64,000 bases of DNA from Polytrichum commune (lineage: Eukaryota > Streptophyta > Polytrichopsida > Polytrichales > Polytrichaceae): NCBI GenBank assembly GCA_950295325.1, contig OX485803.1, forward strand, positions 64,125,554-64,189,553. Reading direction: 5' to 3'. Shown here piece by piece: positions 44,435 through 55,543 of this stretch. Both the position numbers and the translations under genes were made by a program. Positions within the stretch are counted from its first letter, which is position 1. Every line of letters starts with the position of its first letter. The notes under the pieces were generated by a model. That model was not told the DNA's origin. It ran no database searches and saw nothing but the letters and a program-made list of their open reading frames with translations.

Positions 44435-45557
44435 GATTACAAATTCAAGCTCAGAGTCATCTTGGGATTCGCATCCCAACATAAGGTGTGAGAATCTTAT
44501 GTAGTTGCTAACTTGCTATCAAGGTCCGCAAATCAAAACCCCTTCGTTGAAGGATGCCACCAGGTGTTTATTGTTACGCTCTATTATGCAATACATTGTT
44601 TATATTGTTTACATTTAAACTTCCATGCATCGTTACACATCCTCAATATCCGAATGCGGTTCTTTGGGTTGCCACAACTGAAATTAGTGGACAACGATCA
44701 ACTCAAAAGCATGATTCATTACATAACACACGATCTAGTATCAAAGAGGCGTGTCGAGACATCATTCTCACTTGAAATGCATTGGTTGAATGCATAAAAT
44801 GCACTAACGCAATGAGATATGCATTGACTCAACACTTTCACATGCAAGAATCCTTTCGGTCATGCATTTGCCCTTGTAAACCGTGTACATGTGAAAATAC
44901 ACTTAGACCCAATGTGTTACTATACTAGACTAACTTATCTCCTATCATGTGTGAGTTTGACCCATCATTGATATGTACCACAACTGTACATGTTGTAGGC
45001 TTTCAAATGTATGATGATGATGATGATACATAACTTAGTCATGTTGCCTTTGATTTACGTGTTGGTTTTTGGTATAATTCCTACTTTACGTGATGTAAGG
45101 ATTGTTTCCCGAGTCACATGGCCCATCCAACCATGGGCATGGGCATGGGCATGGCGACCATGAGTCCCATTCACTAAGCCCCTTTATAATGTCCATGCCG
45201 GCACTAGTACCCCTCAAGTGCTTGATTGGCGATATTATACTTTCTTGCGTGCGGCGGAGAAAAAGTGGGCTGAAAACAATAACCTGGGCGCTTGATTGAG
45301 TGAAAAGAAGGCCCCAAGGGGGCCTATAAGTTCCGAGGCGGGCCCCACCGCTCCCTCATTATTGAAGGAAGACACCGCTCTCACCTAATAAGGGGGCCAA
45401 GCGAAGGTAACATATATAGTACACTCCGCTTGTTCGTGTCCCTTTTTTCTTTTGTGTTTTCAAGTGTCAGGCGAAGTAAGATAAGCTTATATATAAGTAC
45501 TTAACTTCCTTACATTATATGTGTCCAAGAAATATCTCACCACCGTACTCAACTTCC
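44435..45557. other. Spacer, no gene seen
   Basis: Short simple repeats (GATGAT near 45013-45025, GGGCAT near 45134-45152). The phrase TTATATGTGTCCAAG-AATATCTCAC at about 45515 is duplicated after the following SINE. Confidence 0.45.
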
Positions 45558-45569
45558 TTATATGTGTCC

Positions 45570-45732
45570 GGTTCCGTCGGAGAGGTCCCTAAACTATTGG
45601 AGGATAGTGGTGGAGAGGTACCCAAAACCGAAGGGAGTGGTTGGCGGTTCAATTCCCGCCCGTGAAATTGTCTCTTTACTTGATAAGAAAAGGAGCCAGG
45701 TGGCCACACGCCTCCTGTGTTCCAAAAAGGGT
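45570..45732 (+). mobile_element. SINE family 2, copy 2, with 12-bp TSD
   Basis: 163 bp flanked by identical TTATATGTGTCC at 45558-45569 and 45733-45744. Internal GATAGTGGTGGAGAGGTACC (A-box region) and GGTTCAATTCC (45646-45656, B-box-like) match copy 1 at 4435-4720 over the promoter half (GAAGGGAGTGGTTGGCGGTT). The length and the Pol III-type boxes support a SINE. Because TTATATGTGTCC also occurs upstream at about 45518, the duplication could in part predate the insertion. Confidence 0.6.
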
Positions 45733-46039
45733 TTATATGTGTCCAAGGAATATCTTACTAGCGTCCTCAACTTAGTATGTTGATTATCCCATTCAATGGT
45801 TGTGTTATGCAGTGCAATAACAACTTACTCATGAGTTCAATTTTACTCATAAAAGTTCAATAGGTTGTTCGGACATTATAGAACATAAATGATTTTGCTT
45901 GGTGAAATAGCATATTCTCATGAATAAGGTCAAGGCATCCGTAGTTGACCAAGTCCATTTACCCGCTCACTAGGGTCATGTAAAGCCAACATGGATGAGA
46001 TCTTTATTTTTTAGGTGAATGGAGTTAAAGCTTATGTGG

Positions 46040-46510
46040 TGGCGGTGGACCCGTATGACCACTTAATGAGCATGACACTCTTCACTTTGATGATGAGTAA
46101 AATATTCGAAAAGGCAGACGGTTACGGGCATGACTTGATTTTGTTGGTTGGATTTGGATGTTGCACTAATTGTGTGTTTCGTATCCTATGAGAAGTAGGT
46201 GCAATACAAAAAAGTATCCAAATAACACAACGTCTCCTTTACACAATGCTCTCAACACACAATGCAACTCTCGAAGAACATAATGTTGTTAAGGTGGATA
46301 TGTCTTGAATGGTTGCTACTTCCAACTAGCCTACTTCTCATAGTTTGTCAAACATGTGATTGGCAAATCCATGTCAAGGCCATAGCCATTTATCTCATAA
46401 TTTTTGGAGCTCATATGAATATGTTCTTCATTACCCAAATGAAGGTCCTATTTCTTTCTAAGCGGTCATATACTTCTCCCCAATTATATTCACTATTGAT
46501 CTAGAACAAT
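46040..46510. repeat. AT-rich dispersed repeat, one forward and one reverse copy facing each other
   Basis: Forward part (46050-46220): CACTTTGATGATGAGTAAAA, GTGTGTTTCGTATCCTATGA-GAAGTAGG. Reverse part (46340-46510): GGCCATAGCCATTTATCTCA, GGAGCTCATATGAATATG, TATTCACTATTGA. The same words in either orientation appear at 9120-9350, 14745-15060, 30060-30650, 47560-47890, 57990-58140 and 63180-63900. This looks like a family with long, worn inverted termini, possibly a large MITE. No protein. Confidence 0.55.
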
Positions 46511-47559
46511 TTCAAAATTTTATTTATTTTTGGGCACAAATTGAGAAATTCAATTGCAAAGGAACCCCACAACACCATCAACCCGGGCGAGCCCGCGCAA
46601 CCTAAGTGGAATCAATAAATACTCCTCATATGTGGTCTATCCATCCAAGTGACAACTAAGTTACTCCGAGTCACAATGAGGTTCTTGACCCTCCAACAAT
46701 TTGAAATTTTCAACATGCAACCCATGCTATATAAATGTATAAAGATCTATATTTTTCTTTCTTTCTAGTGTCCGTTTTAGATCCACACCTAAACTCACAT
46801 TACTCAAATATAGCCATGATTATGATAAGTAATCAAATTAGTTTGGCTTACCTTAAGACCCATGTATGTTAACTTTTTGTCTTACTTTATGGACATCATG
46901 GACAATCTAACATCTTCGGAGTAAGAAAAACCATATTTATCTTGTTGTGATGGCATCACGTAGGGCTCGGGAATGGGGGTAGACCAAAAGAGTCTAAGTT
47001 GAGTTTAGAATGCTAAGTATAAGGTAGCCTAGTAACCTAAGACAACTCAACATTTCTTCTTTCATAGACCATGTTGAGGTGATCAAATTATTCGGAATGT
47101 TTCCAACAAAGAGCCGGGCATCTCCATGTTAGGATCACCATATCTTTAGGTCTTTGGAGACATCGGGAACGTAGACTCGACCTCCACATTGTGAGTTAAA
47201 GCTAAGTTAGGTGATTCTACCATACTCGAGTGAGGCCCCACCGTGCCAAGAGATGCCTTTGATTGGGGTAGATGGCCCACAAAAGGGAGACTTGTATTGA
47301 TGAATGAAACGAAATGAAAGTGATTTTAGACTCCGGGAAGCCAAAAACATGAATTACTTACATTGATGCTCACGACATTATAGTGTTGGTGAGCTACACC
47401 TCTCTCTCCTTTGCATGGAGACATAGGACAACGGGGACACAACTTGTACATAGGAAATTGTCATTTGGAATGTGATTGGCAATGTGCAAATGTCTTGTGC
47501 TTACAAGTTACCGTAAGGCAAACGTGCCTAATTTCAACATAGCAATAATTTGGATACCT
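46511..47559. other. Spacer, no gene seen
   Basis: AT-rich; no ORF with domain features and no clear repeat boundary. Confidence 0.45.
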
Positions 47560-47890
47560 GTATTCGAGTGGCATTTGGTTAGGTGTGGATAAAAGAATGG
47601 GCATCGAAAAGAAAGGATGGGAGAAGAAATTGGACTACATGTTAACAATATGTTGACTATTCTAATATTAATGGTCAACATAATTTGGGGGACTTACAAT
47701 ATGTATTACGACCACTTAATAAGCACGAGAATCTTCACCTTGAATGTGAGTAAGATATGTGCCTCATATTAGCTTAAAAACTATGAGGCAAATGGCTATG
47801 GCCATGATTTGGTTTTGCTAATCATCTTGCCTTAATTGCATGTTTCATATCTTACTAGAAGTAGCTTGCAATAAAGTAAAGTTTCCGAAT
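47560..47890 (+). repeat. AT-rich dispersed repeat, forward copy
   Basis: TATTCGAGTGGCATTTGGTT, GTCAACATAATTTGGGGG, CACGAGAATCTTCACCTTGA, AAAACTATGAGGCAAATGGC and TGTTTCATATCTTACTAGAA in the family order. Confidence 0.6.
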
Positions 47891-48139
47891 TAGGTGCTTA
47901 TACCTTACATGTACATGTGAGGACACGGCACGATGGCAATTTAAAATGAAGGTACACAAGTTGTGTCCACCTACCCCCAATATTAGGCTATGATGTCTTT
48001 GTTCATGCTATTTTTTTAGGTTGATTTGGTTTCTTGGTATACACGATCTCATTGTAACTTATATACCTTGAAATGATATCCGGTTCAACACTTTGAATGT
48101 TGAAAGGTGATTTTTCATGTATGTTTAACCATGTACTAA

Positions 48140-49800
48140 CCAACTTTACCTAAACATATGGTCATGGTAAGTGAAGAGGAGTGAAATTAGGGTGAAACAT
48201 ATGGGTGGAGTTTTAGTTGACAATGTTGATGGAGAAAATAACTCAAGCAAAAAATTACTATTATTATTACGAACCCTAACTTCCTAAGCCTATGAAAGGG
48301 TTGTTTCAAGCGCATTTCACTCATGTTGGTTGTGAAATTTTTACAGACAAGTTTTTAGGTTAAAATGGGAACTATCCATAGGATCTTGAAACATGGAAGA
48401 TGAGCTAAATTGAGGGGGAACATGGGCATGAATGACCATTTAGAAATTTAAAATATAAAAATTGAAGGACACTGCAAAAGAATATCATATTTTTATTTTC
48501 CCAAAAAAACCTTTGACCAATCAAATTCACACGAAAAATGAATGGAATGCTTGTGTGATCCACTAGATAGGAACAACTTGATAGTCGAGCACTTGCAAAA
48601 ATCTCATACCAAAATGTGCAAACCACCATAGGCTAGTGCCTTGCTTTTGGAGTAAATAAACTGTCACATATTTTTAACCACACATATGCAAAGAATTCCC
48701 TAAAACTTAGAGAGTGTCCAAATGTTGAACTAAACGGTGGAGGTGAGCACAAAGGTTGTTTTTACATGAACACCCAAAAAACATTTCACTTTTACCAAAA
48801 TCAACATCATTGATGTATGCAAAGTTTTCATTAAAATGACAACCATCGATCAGAGTCAACACCCTCACATGAGCTCCCAACACACAAAAATACGATCATT
48901 TCCCACTTCGACGCATTTTTCAATATCCTAATCATCTCCAAATTGCACGGCTCACGTGTCTATGGGTAGATATCCATGTTGGGATGATGTCTTTAGTTAA
49001 TTTGATTACAAATCAATGAGTTACGTGGGGTTAGTGTAGGGAAGAAATCATCCATAAACCAAGAATGGGTTGCTTGGGCAGTTAGGGGTTAAGTATATAT
49101 AAAAAAAATAAAAATAAAAATTGCCCACAACAAAATGACTTGCACGCTTCTCAACACACTTGATGATGTCCACAAGAACAATGATGCAGCCATAGAATCC
49201 CAATCTAAATCGAAGTTATTTGAAATGTCACCATGGACAATGTTTTGTTCCAGTTTCACTTGAACATCTCGTCACGACTCATGGCAAGTGCAGTGAAATT
49301 CATTGGGGTGAAATGCAGGTGGAGCTGTAGGTGATGATGTTGGTGGAGAAAAGAAGATGCAAGCGATGACAAAAACGTAGCCAGCAACTAAGTTAAGCAC
49401 ATGTATAGACAAACTTGCACACAAATATATATATAAAATGACTTACCTCTTGTCCCAAAAACAATGCCTCAGCCGTAACATTTCAGTATAAAAACTTTCT
49501 TGCAATGCCATCATGGACGTGTTTTGTCCAGTTCGACTTGAACATCTGGTTCATGGTAACTGAAGTTAAGTGAAGAGCGTGTGAAATGCAGGTCGTGGGT
49601 GAGAGCCCGACTCACTCAGCTGCAGTTGGCAGTGCAGGTGGAGAGAGTAACTCAAGCAGCAGGAGCCATTCATTGAGGTGGGGAACTCACGGCCTTTTGT
49701 GTCAGAGTCCGCTTTTGACTCTTCCTTGCAGGCAGCATCCATCCGCTCTCCTTCTCTCTTAGCTCTCTCAGCTGTGTCAGCATCGCCCATCAGCACCGCA
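48140..49800. repeat. Three related segments, two in tandem (about 290-300 bp apart)
   Basis: The phrase CATGG-AAGTG-AG-GAAAT--GGGTGAAA--GGTGGAG occurs at about 48163, 49281 and 49555. Around the last two, further blocks match (AAAATGACTT, CATGGAC-TGTTTTGT-CCAGTT, ACTTGAACATCTGG). On the minus strand one copy contains GGACAAGAG before GTAAGTC, which looks like a 5' splice site, so these could be fragments of a duplicated gene. No continuous frame supports that. Confidence 0.45.
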
Positions 49801-49825
49801 GCATTTTACAATCACATAGCACATA

Positions 49826-49915
49826 CCATAACATATAACATAACATAACATAACATTGCATGGCATAACATGTAACATAGCATAGCATAACATAGCATAA
49901 CATAGCATTGAATGT
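49826..49915 (+). repeat. Pentanucleotide microsatellite (ATAAC/ATAGC)
   Basis: Head-to-tail ATAAC units (about 49830-49855) passing into ATAGC and ATAAC mixtures to 49910. Lies upstream of the endoglucanase gene. Confidence 0.9.
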
Positions 49916-50628
49916 CAGACATCTCAAAGCAGTCTCATGAGTGCTGTTGCTGTAGCTTCTTCACTGATTTGTGCCAACCCCCCCTTGGCATGCGGTGGGA
50001 AGCAGCACCCTCATGAGCTGCCACAGTGCTGTGCACCATTGCTGTCGTTGTTGCAGGCTCACTTGCTCATGCTACAAGCTGCCCAAAACAGGCCTCAACC
50101 TCGCTCTGCATGCATGGTGTGGTGCATCAGCGGCATTGCTTAGCAGGAGAAATTCATGTTTGCATACAGTAAGTTCCAATAAGTTCTGGACAGCTTCATC
50201 GGCATCTGCTGCTGTATGTGTGTGTGTGTGTGTATGTCTGCATGTCAGCTGATGTTGTTGTACATGTGATGTTTAGTGATTTTGTGTTTCTAGGGTGTTG
50301 GGAGGGTTAGGCGAAGCTTAGAGTGGGAACTCTTGTCTCTCTGTATGTATGTGTGTTGTTGGAGGGTTGTCAGTTTGCTTGCTGCATTATAACAAGTCTG
50401 TGTGTGGGCGCCATTGATGGTGCTCTGTGCAGGTTACGTTGCGCATGCAAGTGGGTTGAGTGCAGACTGGGTATTAAGGAGCCGGAAGGGATAGCCATCT
50501 TCAATAATTGGGTGTTTGGCTGCATTACACGGCCATTACACCGACGAGAAAACATACACAACAGAGTCACAGACAGGGTTAACACAGAGGAGTGGGTGGC
50601 AGAGTGTCCGACATCCTTCCACATTGCG
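49916..50628. other. Upstream region of the endoglucanase gene
   Basis: No supported gene. GC-richer than the spacers to the left, with a (TG)n run at 50216-50233. Short ORFs here lack features. Confidence 0.45.
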
Positions 50629-50638
50629 TTATAAAAAG
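50629..50638 (+). promoter_or_regulatory. Candidate TATA box of the endoglucanase gene
   Basis: TTATAAAAAG about 420 bp before the start codon. It would place transcription start near 50665 and give a 5' leader of roughly 390 nt. It is the best TATA-like match in the 800 bp upstream. Inference from motif and position only. Confidence 0.4.
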
Positions 50639-51051
50639 AGGTGATGTAAGCTGGGTTAGCTTGATGTGAGTCAGCCATCATCATCGAGGTGAGCTTGGCA
50701 GAAGCGCAGGATGAACGTGACGAGAGAAACAGAGTGACTTTCCAAGGCTATGGTGTGAATTTGGCCATAACTGCCACCATTCTGGAATTTGGGTAGGTGA
50801 GCAAAGTACGAAAACACATACAAGTTTGGGAAACAGATCTGCCATGAAGGCGTGTCTGCACGAGGTATGTTGATGTTAATGCAAACTTGGCACTATTTGT
50901 CGAAGAGCGGACATCCTGTGAAGGGCGGTGGTGTTAGCGTGAATGCTGCTGCATGTCAACATTGGGTGTAAGGTTAAGTTGGTGAAAGGTGGAAGGTGAA
51001 GCCTGTGGCGCAAGGGAGGAGGAGAAGGAGGAGGAATAGGAGTACTTAAGG

Positions 51052-54000
51052 ATGTATAACACATGGGGAGGGCCGATGGAGGTGCACATGGACTCCGGGG
51101 CCGAAGATGATGGCCGCAGCCGGAACTTGGACTTCGACCACGCATCTGTAAAAAGCTTGGAAGAGACGCAGCAGAGCTGGCTGCTGGAACCGACAACCAA
51201 GAAGAAGGCGAAGCAGATCGACCTGGGATGTATGGTCTGTAGCCGAAAGCTGTTTATGATCATCGTGTATGTCCTCCTGGGCGCGAGTGTCATTGTAGGC
51301 TTGTCGATCGTCATCTGGAAATTTGCTCCACGGAAGCATCACCATCCCCCGCCCCTTGACAACTACACCATCGCCTTGCAAAAGGCGCTCAAATTCTTTG
51401 ATGCCCAGAAATGTGAGTACTTCTTCCAATGCCCCATTCTTGGTTTAAGATTCTGTCTTATACTATAGGAATCTGCCCTTCTTCCTAAGATCACGCTGCA
51501 GGTGGTGCTCATTGAGACCCTCTTGGGTTTCTCGGCACCGGAATCCATGTCAGTGTTGGCGCTTAGAGTAATTAATAGCCCACGCCATGGTATTAGCCAT
51601 TGTTCCATGGTACCATCCATGCCCAGAAATGTGAGTACTCCCTCCAACTTCCCGCCCTCGGCATAAGATTGCGTCTTACACCATAGAAACGTAACCTCCA
51701 CCATTTCCTGTAGAAACCTGCCCTTCCCTAAGATCACGCTGCAGGTGGTGCTCATTGAGACCCTCTTGAGGTTCTCGACACCGGATTCCATGTCGATTTC
51801 GGTGCTTTGAGTAATTAATGGCACCATTGTATTAGCCATGGTGCTATCCGTAGTATCGACGATGAATGGTTCGTCGATACCTAATAAACTGCGTTGTGAT
51901 TAGATGGCATGTGTAGACCACGGGTTGGAAATTTGACGCGTCCGGGTTAGGCTCATTTCATCGGTACCCCGCACATTGATAATCACCTTCTGGCTTCATA
52001 GAGGCGCATACTCCTCACAATCTTTGGATGTGCAGTTTAATGAATCATACACATTTCCATTCTTAACACCGGAGCAGGAGGCTTTACTGCCTCCTTGCAA
52101 AATGACCTGGCCTGGTGTGGGTGTTCCCCCGTGGAGTCATATCTTTGGTCCTTTATACATAAGATCCGCTTGTGCTCAGGCATTGCGTTTCCTTCTGTGC
52201 ACTGAGAATCACTCGTTTTACCGACAGATTGATGTAGGAAACATCAAGCAAGTCTTCAGGAATAGGTCATGATTTTGGGTAACATGTCCGAATCTCCCAG
52301 GGATCCTGCTGTTTGGATTCCATATAATGCATGTTGATAAATCTGTAGATTATGAAGACAGGGAGAGCCGATGGACCGCTTAGACGTTCTGAAAGGAATT
52401 TCTTCTCTTTTCGTACCCTGGGACATGGACAATCCCGAGAATTTTTGTGGGTACCCTGTGAATTTCAGAGGAAATGGTAATGCATGTTCAGTGTGTTAAT
52501 ATAAATTCTAGAGAGGTAATCGGTGGTAGCTGTCTGGAGGTGCAGCTGGCAAATTGCCGTCAGGGTATACCATTCCGTGGAGGGGAACTTCAGCCTTAAG
52601 AGATGGGAAGAATGCCGTAGGCGGGCCCGTTTCAGACCTCAGTGGAGGCTACTACGATGCTGGAGATAATATCAAATTTGGTTTTCCCGGAGCATATGCT
52701 ATGACTCTCCTGAGCTGGAGTGTTATCGAGTACAAAGAAAAGTACCAAGCTGCTGGAGAGCTGAATCACATTAAAGAACTCATCAAGTGGGGAACCGATT
52801 ACATGTTGAAGACCTTCAACTACACCTCCCCCAATGTGGCCTATGTATTTGCACAGGTTTGTCTAAAATTCCTGTTCAGTTAACACATACCGGCAATTTA
52901 GTGTTCAGGTTTGCAATTCACAGTGTCAAGGGTAGGACCAATTGGTGTTGGTGTGCACAGATACTTATGGTGCTCACTGTCCCTGCCCTGAGTCAGCAGA
53001 GTAGGGGGGGGGGGGGGGGGGAAGGGCAATTAGGATTAGGAACACCTACAGGGCAACTTGGCACAGGGGCACCATAATCAAGATCGATCTTAGAGAAATA
53101 ATTGTTGACTGTTATTTTGAATGCTACGAAAAACATCTCGTCCAAGAATTATTATCATCAAACAGGGTACATTACTATTGTGAACAAACGTCCTATGTAG
53201 ATGTTCATCTATAATGTAACGTTAGAATTTTTTCTAGTAGTCTTACAGGAAGTTCTACCCCTACCTACCACTAGTGTTCAAGCATTGCAGGTCTGTACCT
53301 TGTGGATACTGTATGGGAACAGGAGTTCAAATTTTGTTCAAGAGTATAGCCTAAAGGAGTTGGATCTGTAATTCCAGGTAGGAGATGCAAATACTTCCAT
53401 CCCCAATGACCATTACTGTTGGGAAAGACCAGAAGACATGGACTACCCTCGCCCTGCATATGCGGTTTCATCAGCGCCAGATCTGGGTGGGGAAATGGCA
53501 GCGGCACTTGCAGCTGCCTCAATTGTCTTCAGGGATTCTCCAGTGTACTCACGCAAGCTGGTGACTGGAGCCACTAACATCTGGACTTTTGCAAGGGACA
53601 AGGGGAAGAGAAATCGCTTCACAGCAGGAATTCCTGCATTGGAAGTAGCCATGTACAATTCCACCAGTTACTGGGATGAGTACATGTGGGGAGGAGCGTG
53701 GATGTACTACGCCACAGGCAACCAGAGCTACCTTTCCTTGGTCACAAACCATGCACTTGCAAAGAATGCTGATGCAAATGGTGGAGGTCCTTACTACGGC
53801 GTTTTTGATTGGGACAACAAGCTCATTGGAGCTCAGGTATTTTGTTCTCAGTACCCTCTTTCACTTTCCCCCTTATCGGCCAATTTCCTCTGCATCTCTG
53901 CTGGATATACAGGGTGTCGTACAGTGTCAAGCCAATTTGTGAGCTTTTGCAATGTAGGGATCACATATTGCACATATGCGAGAGGCATTGCTAGGTGTTC

Positions 54001-55543
54001 ACAGTCCCTGACAGCTGTACTGGTTCTTAACAATGGGTAATAATGAATTAGCAGAGGTGTGATGCCTGGTTCTCCCTGAAAATGGCTCCGAAAAGCTTAT
54101 AAAATCACATGTTGAGTGTTTCCTGAAATTCAGTGATGCGAAGGCTTTACAATCTTTGAGCTTTAGTAGACTCTGTGATCTGAAAATTGTGTTGTTTTGC
54201 AGGTACTCCTGACGAGGCTTTTGATTTTGCAAAGTCCAGGATATCCATATGAACAACTGCTTCGAGAGTACTACAATGAGACTAAAACTGTCATGTGCTC
54301 CTACCTCCCACAATACAAGAAATTCAATGTCACGAAAGGTGCTCCCCACTATTGAGACCTTATGATGAGCATTTGAGATTATAACTCGCTGTCTGGCAAG
54401 GTGGTTTAGAATACCATATGTCGTTTTTAATGTGAGGCTTCTAATTGTCATCATGGTTTAGATTTACCTTTTAACTTCAACCAATTCTTTACTAAAATTG
54501 TTGCTGGATGTGTTCTACAGGGGGTTTGACACAATTTAATCATGGAAAGCCACAGCAATTGCAGTATGCAGTGAGTAACGCATTCTTAGCATCACTGTAT
54601 GCGGATTACATGACGGCAGCAGATGTGCCTGGATGGTCATGCGGATCCACTTTCTACCCTTCTGATACTCTGAAAGCTTACTCGCAATCACAGGTCAGGA
54701 CCCAACTAGAATGCATTACACAGCTTGTCTTTGGCTATTAGGCAGTGACCATATTTGGATGTATTAGTTAAAACAATCCTCACTATTTCTCACATAATTT
54801 CAACAAGATGCATTAACATTGTGGACTGGTACTTCAGCCAGTGCTCTAGGCTAGTGTCATTTCCCTCCGGCAGTGACATGTTTCCAAAGGGAGCTCAAGT
54901 AATTTTCAGCGTATGGATTTCAGATGAGTTGAACAGTACTATTGCCTCCTAATTATAGGGTTGTACAATGAGGTGCTCCGGGAAAACTTGCTTTTCTGTT
55001 CAATCCCAATCAGAGTACTATTCATCCACCATTCAGGATCCCCTGGAATATTTCCATGTTTCAATGGTAACTTCAATCTGAATGCGCTAGTGGCTACAAT
55101 TTGAAACTAATTTCGACAAGAAGTACTAACAGCATGCTATCCTGCAGATTGACTATGTACTTGGGAAGAATCCAATGAACATGAGCTATTTGGTTGGGTA
55201 TGGGAGCAAGTATCCAAAGCAAGTTCACCACAGAGGTGCATCCATCCCCAAGAACGCACAAAGAGTTGGGTGTACACAGGGTTACAAATTCCGAGACGCA
55301 AAGTCTCCAAATCCACATGTTCTCGAGGGAGCTATGGTTGCTGGGCCTGACAAGTTTGACAAGTATACTGATCACCGCATGAATTACAATCAGGCTGAGC
55401 CGACATTGGCAGCTAATGCTGCACTGGTGGGAGCTTTGGTATCACTATCAACGGTAACTACTACAGGTGTTGATGCGAACACCATTTTCAATGCTATTCC
55501 ACCTGCGTACCAATCTCCTCCACCTCCTCCTAAATCCCCTTAA
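51052..55543 (+). CDS. KOR: Membrane-anchored GH9 endo-1,4-beta-glucanase, KORRIGAN type
   Basis: Six coding exons give 611 residues: 51052-51412, 52546-52856, 53378-53836, 54203-54338, 54521-54693, 55148-55543, all with GT-AG introns and consistent phases. The N-terminus is the KORRIGAN cytosolic tail (WGGPMEV near 5-11, [11 protein letters not shown] at 38-48, basic KKKAK), then one membrane helix at about 67-89 (type II), [20 protein letters not shown], and the GH9 domain. Catalytic features are kept: YYDAGDN (D158, D161), HHRGAS (507-512) and Glu564 in [10 protein letters not shown]. The C-terminus is proline-rich ([10 protein letters not shown]). The family acts at the plasma membrane and Golgi with cellulose synthase complexes in cellulose synthesis and cytokinesis. 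Length matches the usual ~620 residues. Intron 1 carries a tandem copy of the exon 1 donor. Confidence 0.95.
51401..51836 (+). repeat. 218-bp tandem duplication spanning the exon 1 splice donor
   Basis: Unit 1 starts at 51401 (ATGCCCAGAAATGTGAGTAC) and unit 2 at 51619 with the same 20 bases. Both contain AAGATCACGCTGCAGGTGGT, GCTCATTGAGACCCTCTTG and GAGTAATTAAT. The duplication covers the last bases of exon 1 and the start of intron 1, so a second identical donor (AAATGTGAGT) sits 218 bp inside the intron. Confidence 0.92.
53004..53021 (+). repeat. Run of 18 G in intron 2 of the endoglucanase gene
   Basis: The longest of several G/C homopolymers in the window; it interrupts otherwise ordinary intron sequence. 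Confidence 0.9.

Noticed and set aside
51363-51839. 158-codon antisense ORF over endoglucanase exon 1
   Set aside because: Shadow of the duplicated exon/intron sequence on the opposite strand.
53438-54040. 200-codon ORF as the gene end at exon 3
   Set aside because: The frame runs past the GT donor at 53837 into intron; GH9 homology resumes at 54203.
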